From Bacteroidota bacterium (GTDB lineage Bacteria; Bacteroidota; Ignavibacteria; SZUA-365), in assembly GCA_018224345.1 (NCBI GenBank), contig JAGTUW010000282.1:1-10385 (forward strand): a DNA stretch of 10,385 bases, in the 5' to 3' direction. Every line of letters starts with the position of its first letter. The first letter of the stretch is position 1. Shown here in pieces: positions 7,443 through 10,385 of this stretch. Under the pieces are notes generated by a model. It saw only the letters and a program-made list of their open reading frames with translations, was not told the DNA's origin and made no database searches. The translations under genes and the position numbers were made by a program.

Positions 7443-7972
7443 GACTCTTTCGCCGCACAAGTCTTCTGTTTTTCCGTCATGACTGCGTCCCGGTGACTGT
7501 GACCACCGGAGAGATTGTCTACCGACTTGTCGGTGAAGCCGAATTTCCCTGGGAAGCACATTCATTTCAGCGGCACCGGGCTACGTACAGGCGCCGTTTT
7601 GCCGAGGGCGGAACTGCGTTCATAGGGTATAAGGATACGGAAATCGTTATACATGCATGGTTGGTGGCCGGCATGCTGCGTATTGATGAGCTCGCGATGG
7701 ATTGGCGAATTCCGGAACAGGTCGTGGCTGTCTATGATGTTGTCACGATACCCGCATGGCGCGGGCAGGGCATCTATACGGAAGCGTTGCGACGACTGCC
7801 TGGATTGTTGGAAGGTGACGTCCGTTATCTCTGGATTTATGCGGATAAAGAAAATACCGCTTCACTTCGTGGAATTCGCAAGGCGCAGTATTCGCCCATT
7901 GGAATGATCACTGCCCGGCGGTTTGCCGGCATGACGTTCCGAAGCGGCATTGTGCAGGGAGTGAACGCATGA
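7439..7972 (+). CDS. GNAT-family N-acyltransferase
   Basis: A 177-residue single-domain protein. GNAT motif A is seen as VVTIPAWRGQGIYTEAL (101-117): R108-G109-Q110-G111 form the pyrophosphate-binding loop for acyl-CoA, and Y113 occupies the usual G/A position, a variant I associate with GNATs of surface-glycan clusters. Motif B is ADKENTASLRGIRKAQYSPIG (135-155), with N139 and S142 followed by a K. The first 60 residues are basic (FRRTSLLFFRHD and RHRATYRRRF) and could contact nucleotides or membrane lipid head groups; this is inference. The reaction is likely transfer of an acyl group from CoA to an amine, plausibly an amino sugar made available by the deacetylase encoded directly downstream. 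It overlaps both neighbours by 4 bp. A generic GNAT with another substrate cannot be excluded. Confidence 0.82.
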   Translation: MRLFRRTSLLFFRHDCVPVTVTTGEIVYRLVGEAEFPWEAHSFQRHRATYRRRFAEGGTAFIGYKDTEIVIHAWLVAGMLRIDELAMDWRIPEQVVAVYDVVTIPAWRGQGIYTEALRRLPGLLEGDVRYLWIYADKENTASLRGIRKAQYSPIGMITARRFAGMTFRSGIVQGVNA

Positions 7973-8769
7973 CCGGCATACGGCAACTGCTCGCGTACCT
8001 CTCTATGCGCAAACTGCGCATGAGGTCTACGCAGATCATGCGTCTTGTCACGAATCCTCATGTGACCGTCTATCCGCGGGAAGTGGATTTTACGGGTGAG
8101 GCATCACGCATCGTCGTGTTGACACCGCACGCAGACGACGAAACGTTCGGAATGGGCGGAACATTGTTGCGGCATATCGCACACGGCGATCAGGTTGAGG
8201 TCCTGCTGTTCTCCGATAACGTCGCCTCTATCGATGATGCGTCGATCAGCCGGACAGACAAAATCGAGTGCAGGGAGAAGGAGTTCCGTTGTGCGATGGA
8301 AATCCTCGGGGTATCGCGTTATCAGCACTTTCAAATAGCTGATCAGGACTTTCGCTCTGGACGATATCCACGGAATGCTTTTTCTTCAATAATTGAGAAA
8401 GTACCCGATGTTTTGTATCTTCCATCAGTATTCGATAATCATCATGATCATCGAGTATTGAATGTCTGGCTTCTGCGGACCCTTCGAGAGCATTATTTCT
8501 GTCGTCCACTGATCCGATCGTACGAAGTCTGGAGTCCTCTTGCAGCCAATGCCGTCACTGACATCACCGGAGAAATGGATCGAAAACGTGAGGCCATGCG
8601 TTGTTACGCAAGTCAGCTGGAGACCATCGATTACATGCATCATATGGAAGGACTCAACGCCTATCGGGCGATAACGTTCGGTGGCCGGCGGGCAGATTTT
8701 GCAGAAGCATTTTTCGAATTGCCCGCTGATGTGTATTTTGAAATCGGAAAATCTCTATTCCCATCGTAG
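7969..8769 (+). CDS. Cytoplasmic PIG-L/LmbE-family deacetylase
   Basis: A 266-residue protein without a signal peptide. The zinc motif is TPHADDETFGMGG (52-64): H54 and D57 as expected zinc ligands, D56 as the general base, and A55 where most relatives have proline. The second ligand region is FDNHHDHR (155-162), in which H161 matches the third zinc ligand. Other family features are GDQVEVLLFSD (73-83) and a helix with a C-x-E-x-E-x-R-like pattern after residue 100 (ECREKEFRCAMEILGV), which resembles the 'R-x-x-E' helix of PIG-L proteins. Length is typical for the family. The probable reaction is de-N-acetylation of an amino sugar on a nucleotide or lipid carrier, before the flippase step. 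The gene overlaps the GNAT gene by 4 bp, with AGGGAG at 7956-7961 as a ribosome site, and is the last of the tightly packed genes. Only the general fold and metal site are shared with the exported deacetylase at 766. Confidence 0.87.
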   Translation: MTGIRQLLAYLSMRKLRMRSTQIMRLVTNPHVTVYPREVDFTGEASRIVVLTPHADDETFGMGGTLLRHIAHGDQVEVLLFSDNVASIDDASISRTDKIECREKEFRCAMEILGVSRYQHFQIADQDFRSGRYPRNAFSSIIEKVPDVLYLPSVFDNHHDHRVLNVWLLRTLREHYFCRPLIRSYEVWSPLAANAVTDITGEMDRKREAMRCYASQLETIDYMHHMEGLNAYRAITFGGRRADFAEAFFELPADVYFEIGKSLFPS

Positions 8770-8796
8770 ATACATCGATTCTCGATTACGTTCCAT

Positions 8797-8802
8797 GGAG
8801 GA
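8797..8802 (+). promoter_or_regulatory. Shine-Dalgarno before the first duplicated exported protein
   Basis: GGAGGA lies six bases before ATG 8809 in the 39-bp gap after the deacetylase gene. It supports the start at 8809 and an independent, efficient translation start. I see no terminator or convincing promoter in that gap. Confidence 0.65.
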
Positions 8803-8808
8803 ATTTCA

Positions 8809-9582
8809 ATGCTGAAATCGTCGAAAGCGCTCATGAGCATTCTGATGGCCCTGTTCGCATTGGTGCTATGCACCGTGCAGGTCGATGCCCAGGTAGGACA
8901 GACTCTTGTCATTAATCGTTTCGTGTCCGACCCGGACAATATTGAAACACATGTGGTCATCAGTGACGTAGAGGGCGTCGGTCCACACCTGAAAATCAGC
9001 ATTTACAATGAGGATGGCAGGCTCGTGTACGAGCGCTATGAATCGCTGAATTCATTCGGAAAAATCAATTACAATCCGCTCATGCATGTGAATGCGTATC
9101 AACATGGGTACAATCAGAACCCGAAGTTTGTCGGTACGGTTCGCATCGAGAGTGACGGCGGCAAGATCGTAGGGCAGTATTGGGAGAAGCATCGCAATAT
9201 TGAGCTTTCCCATATGAATATTGCGGTTCCTGCTGCAGACGGAAGAGGGTATGATAAGCTTGTCTGTCAACATTTTGTAAGTGACAAGGCAGTCAATTCG
9301 CAGCTTGTCATCAACAATACCGAGATTGCCCGCCCTGTGACGATTGATGTCAAGTTCTACTCTGATCACGGTGGCCTTGTCGGTGTCGAGAAGCGCGTAA
9401 TTCCCGCCAACGGCGTGGCGACCATCAATCCGCATCGTTCGCTCAAGGGTATTCAGATGACCGGGACAGCGTACGTCGTTGTCGTCGGAGCCGGAAAGAT
9501 CACCGGTGAATACTGGCAGTCCGTTGATCGCGAAAAATATCAGATCGCACTGCCGCTTGAAGGCGTGACGACGATACGATAG
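8809..9582 (+). CDS. Exported duplicated beta-rich protein, copy 1
   Basis: A 257-residue protein with a clear signal peptide (K-rich start, ILMALFALVL, then VDA|QVG; cleavage expected after residue 27). The mature part consists of two homologous units, about 32-141 and 150-250. Each opens with a LV-x-x-x-F-V-S-D strand, continues with an I-x-I/V-x-Y/F-x-x-x-G strand pair (KISIYNEDG; VKFYSDHG), a turn with NxG/FG-K/A-x-I-N-P, and ends with G-T-x-x-V...G-K-I-x-G-x-Y-W (GQYWEKH; GEYWQSV). The alternating hydrophobic pattern suggests beta-sandwich domains. Unit 1 has about ten extra residues (HVNAYQHGYNQNPK region, 93-106) compared with the paralog. No family that I can name; the general pattern recalls secreted repeat domains in which a strand plus 'IPANG' turn recurs, but that is only a resemblance. 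One cysteine (C153) remains in the mature chain. Function unknown; location next to a glycan cluster suggests a surface or glycan-associated role. Confidence 0.8.
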   Translation: MLKSSKALMSILMALFALVLCTVQVDAQVGQTLVINRFVSDPDNIETHVVISDVEGVGPHLKISIYNEDGRLVYERYESLNSFGKINYNPLMHVNAYQHGYNQNPKFVGTVRIESDGGKIVGQYWEKHRNIELSHMNIAVPAADGRGYDKLVCQHFVSDKAVNSQLVINNTEIARPVTIDVKFYSDHGGLVGVEKRVIPANGVATINPHRSLKGIQMTGTAYVVVVGAGKITGEYWQSVDREKYQIALPLEGVTTIR

Positions 9583-9590
9583 GATCGGGT

Positions 9591-10376
9591 ATGTCGCCGC
9601 AATCACGTGCGGTTCTTATACTATTTATGGCTATTGCGTGCGTGTCCATGCAGACACGCGCGCAATTTGCATTTGAGAGGGAAGATCTCGCGCAGTTGCG
9701 TGTGGGAGATCAGTTGGTCGTCAATTATTTCGAAGCCGATCCGGAAATTTTCGAGACACATCTTGTCATCACCGATCATGAGGGTTCCGGATCTGTTGTC
9801 AATGTGCTTCTTTATGACACGGATGGGACGTTGATCGTTGAACAATCGTATTTTCTTCCCGTTTTCGGCAAGGTCAATTATAATCCAGCCGAGCAGATCG
9901 GCACAAAGAAGTTTCGCGGGACGATACGAATATACTCTGATGGCGGAAATGTTTCAGCTCAGTACTGGCAGTTCTACCGCAATCCTGCGCGTTCCACGTT
10001 CAACACTGCGATTCCGGCTTCCGATGCGAACGGATCCCGGGCGTTGCTTTGTCAGCATTTTGTCGCCGCGCCGGGGATTGCAGCCCGGCTGGTCCTTGTC
10101 AATCCTGCGGCCGACAGTTCCGTTACTGTTTCCGTGACGTTTTATCTTGATCATGGGAAGCAGCTCACACGCGACACGCACATTATTCCAGCGAACGGAA
10201 TGCTCACGCTGGATCCATATGTGGAGAACGAAGGGTTGCATCGAACCGGGCTGGCATATTGCGAGGTGATTGGCGATGGTCGTATCACCGGCGAATACTG
10301 GCAGTCAAGCCAGACCGAGCGTTACCAGGTGTCATTACCGCTTGATGCAATACCCGTGCGTGCCAAGCACTGGTGA
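9591..10376 (+). CDS. Exported duplicated beta-rich protein, copy 2 (paralog of the gene at 8809)
   Basis: A 261-residue protein starting eight bases after its paralog ends. A signal peptide is visible (MSPQSRAVLILFMAIACVSMQTRA|QFAF, cleavage expected after residue 24). It has the same two-unit plan: unit 1 at about 41-142 (LVVNYFEADPEIFETHLVI ... FGKVNYNP ... VSAQYWQF) and unit 2 at about 151-251 (LLCQHFV ... LVLVNPAADSSVTVSVTFYLDHG ... HIIPANGMLTLDP ... RITGEYWQSS). About 15 extra residues (FEREDLAQLRVGD) lie between signal and first unit. The mature chain carries cysteines C154, shared with the paralog, and C224. A lipoprotein reading (AIAC, residues 14-17) is possible but weak, since position -3 is alanine and a good type I site follows. 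The ribosome site is poor (AGGATCGGG), suggesting coupling to the upstream gene. Function unknown; it may form a pair or a hetero-assembly with copy 1. Confidence 0.8.
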   Translation: MSPQSRAVLILFMAIACVSMQTRAQFAFEREDLAQLRVGDQLVVNYFEADPEIFETHLVITDHEGSGSVVNVLLYDTDGTLIVEQSYFLPVFGKVNYNPAEQIGTKKFRGTIRIYSDGGNVSAQYWQFYRNPARSTFNTAIPASDANGSRALLCQHFVAAPGIAARLVLVNPAADSSVTVSVTFYLDHGKQLTRDTHIIPANGMLTLDPYVENEGLHRTGLAYCEVIGDGRITGEYWQSSQTERYQVSLPLDAIPVRAKHW

Positions 10377-10385
10377 GCACGGTGG

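Larger units (their letters stand above)
8809..10376 (+). repeat. Tandem gene duplication with internal duplication (four copies of a ~100-residue unit)
   Basis: The two adjacent genes are paralogs end to end after their signal peptides: L-V-x-N-x-F, ETH-V/L-V-I, FGK-I/V-NYNP, IR-I-x-SDGG, L-x-CQHFV, IPANG and ITGEYWQS all recur in order. Within each protein the N- and C-terminal halves also align. The strongest DNA match I find is 9499-9521 against 10284-10306, where 22 of 23 bases agree. Most other parts diverge at the DNA level, so the duplication is not very recent. Confidence 0.7.

Noticed and set aside
8770..8808. Short TCGATT direct repeat in the gap before the exported paralogs
   Set aside because: Two six-base copies in 39 bp are expected by chance and suggest no operator.
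8809..8886. Lipoprotein signal for the first exported paralog or for the deacetylase at 766
   Set aside because: The cysteines (LVLC; LLIC) are preceded by leucine or isoleucine at -1 rather than a small residue, and type I cleavage sites follow.

Overview
The window reads as one continuous plus-strand gene block from a bacterium of moderate GC content. It ends a CoA-dehydratase-activase gene, then carries a cell-surface polysaccharide (or lipid-linked glycan) cluster, then two exported paralogous proteins. No rRNA, tRNA, mobile element or CRISPR is visible. The taxon cannot be fixed from this sequence. The large activase type is common in anaerobes and in Bacteroidota/Chlorobiota-like and delta-proteobacterial genomes. 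Some genes have clear Shine-Dalgarno sequences (e.g. 6218-6227, 7425-7436, 8797-8802) and others rely on overlapping stop/start codons. A member of the FCB assemblage is a guess only.

Layout. 1-621: C-terminal end of a large 2-hydroxyacyl-CoA dehydratase activase-type protein, start outside the window. 622-765: non-coding gap with an imperfect inverted repeat followed by a T-rich stretch, the only plausible transcription boundary before the cluster. 766-8769: eight closely packed genes: an exported PIG-L/LmbE-type deacetylase, a GT4-like glycosyltransferase, a second GT-B glycosyltransferase, a Wzx/MOP-type flippase, a left-handed beta-helix (hexapeptide) acyltransferase, a BioF2/CelD-like GNAT, a short GNAT, and a cytoplasmic PIG-L deacetylase. 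Four junctions are 4-bp ATGA overlaps, which points to one operon with translational coupling. 8809-10376: two adjacent paralogous exported proteins, each built from two copies of a roughly 100-residue, probably beta-rich unit ending in a G/A-x-Y-W motif.

Working model (inference). The two glycosyltransferases add sugars to a lipid-linked glycan and the flippase moves it across the inner membrane. The cytoplasmic deacetylase and three acyltransferases edit acyl groups, possibly replacing N-acetyl on an amino sugar with another acyl group. The exported deacetylase would act on the glycan after export. The two duplicated exported proteins could be surface or glycan-associated factors, but I recognise no named family for them. 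An initiating sugar transferase, a polymerase and a chain-length/export apparatus are not in the window and would have to lie elsewhere.
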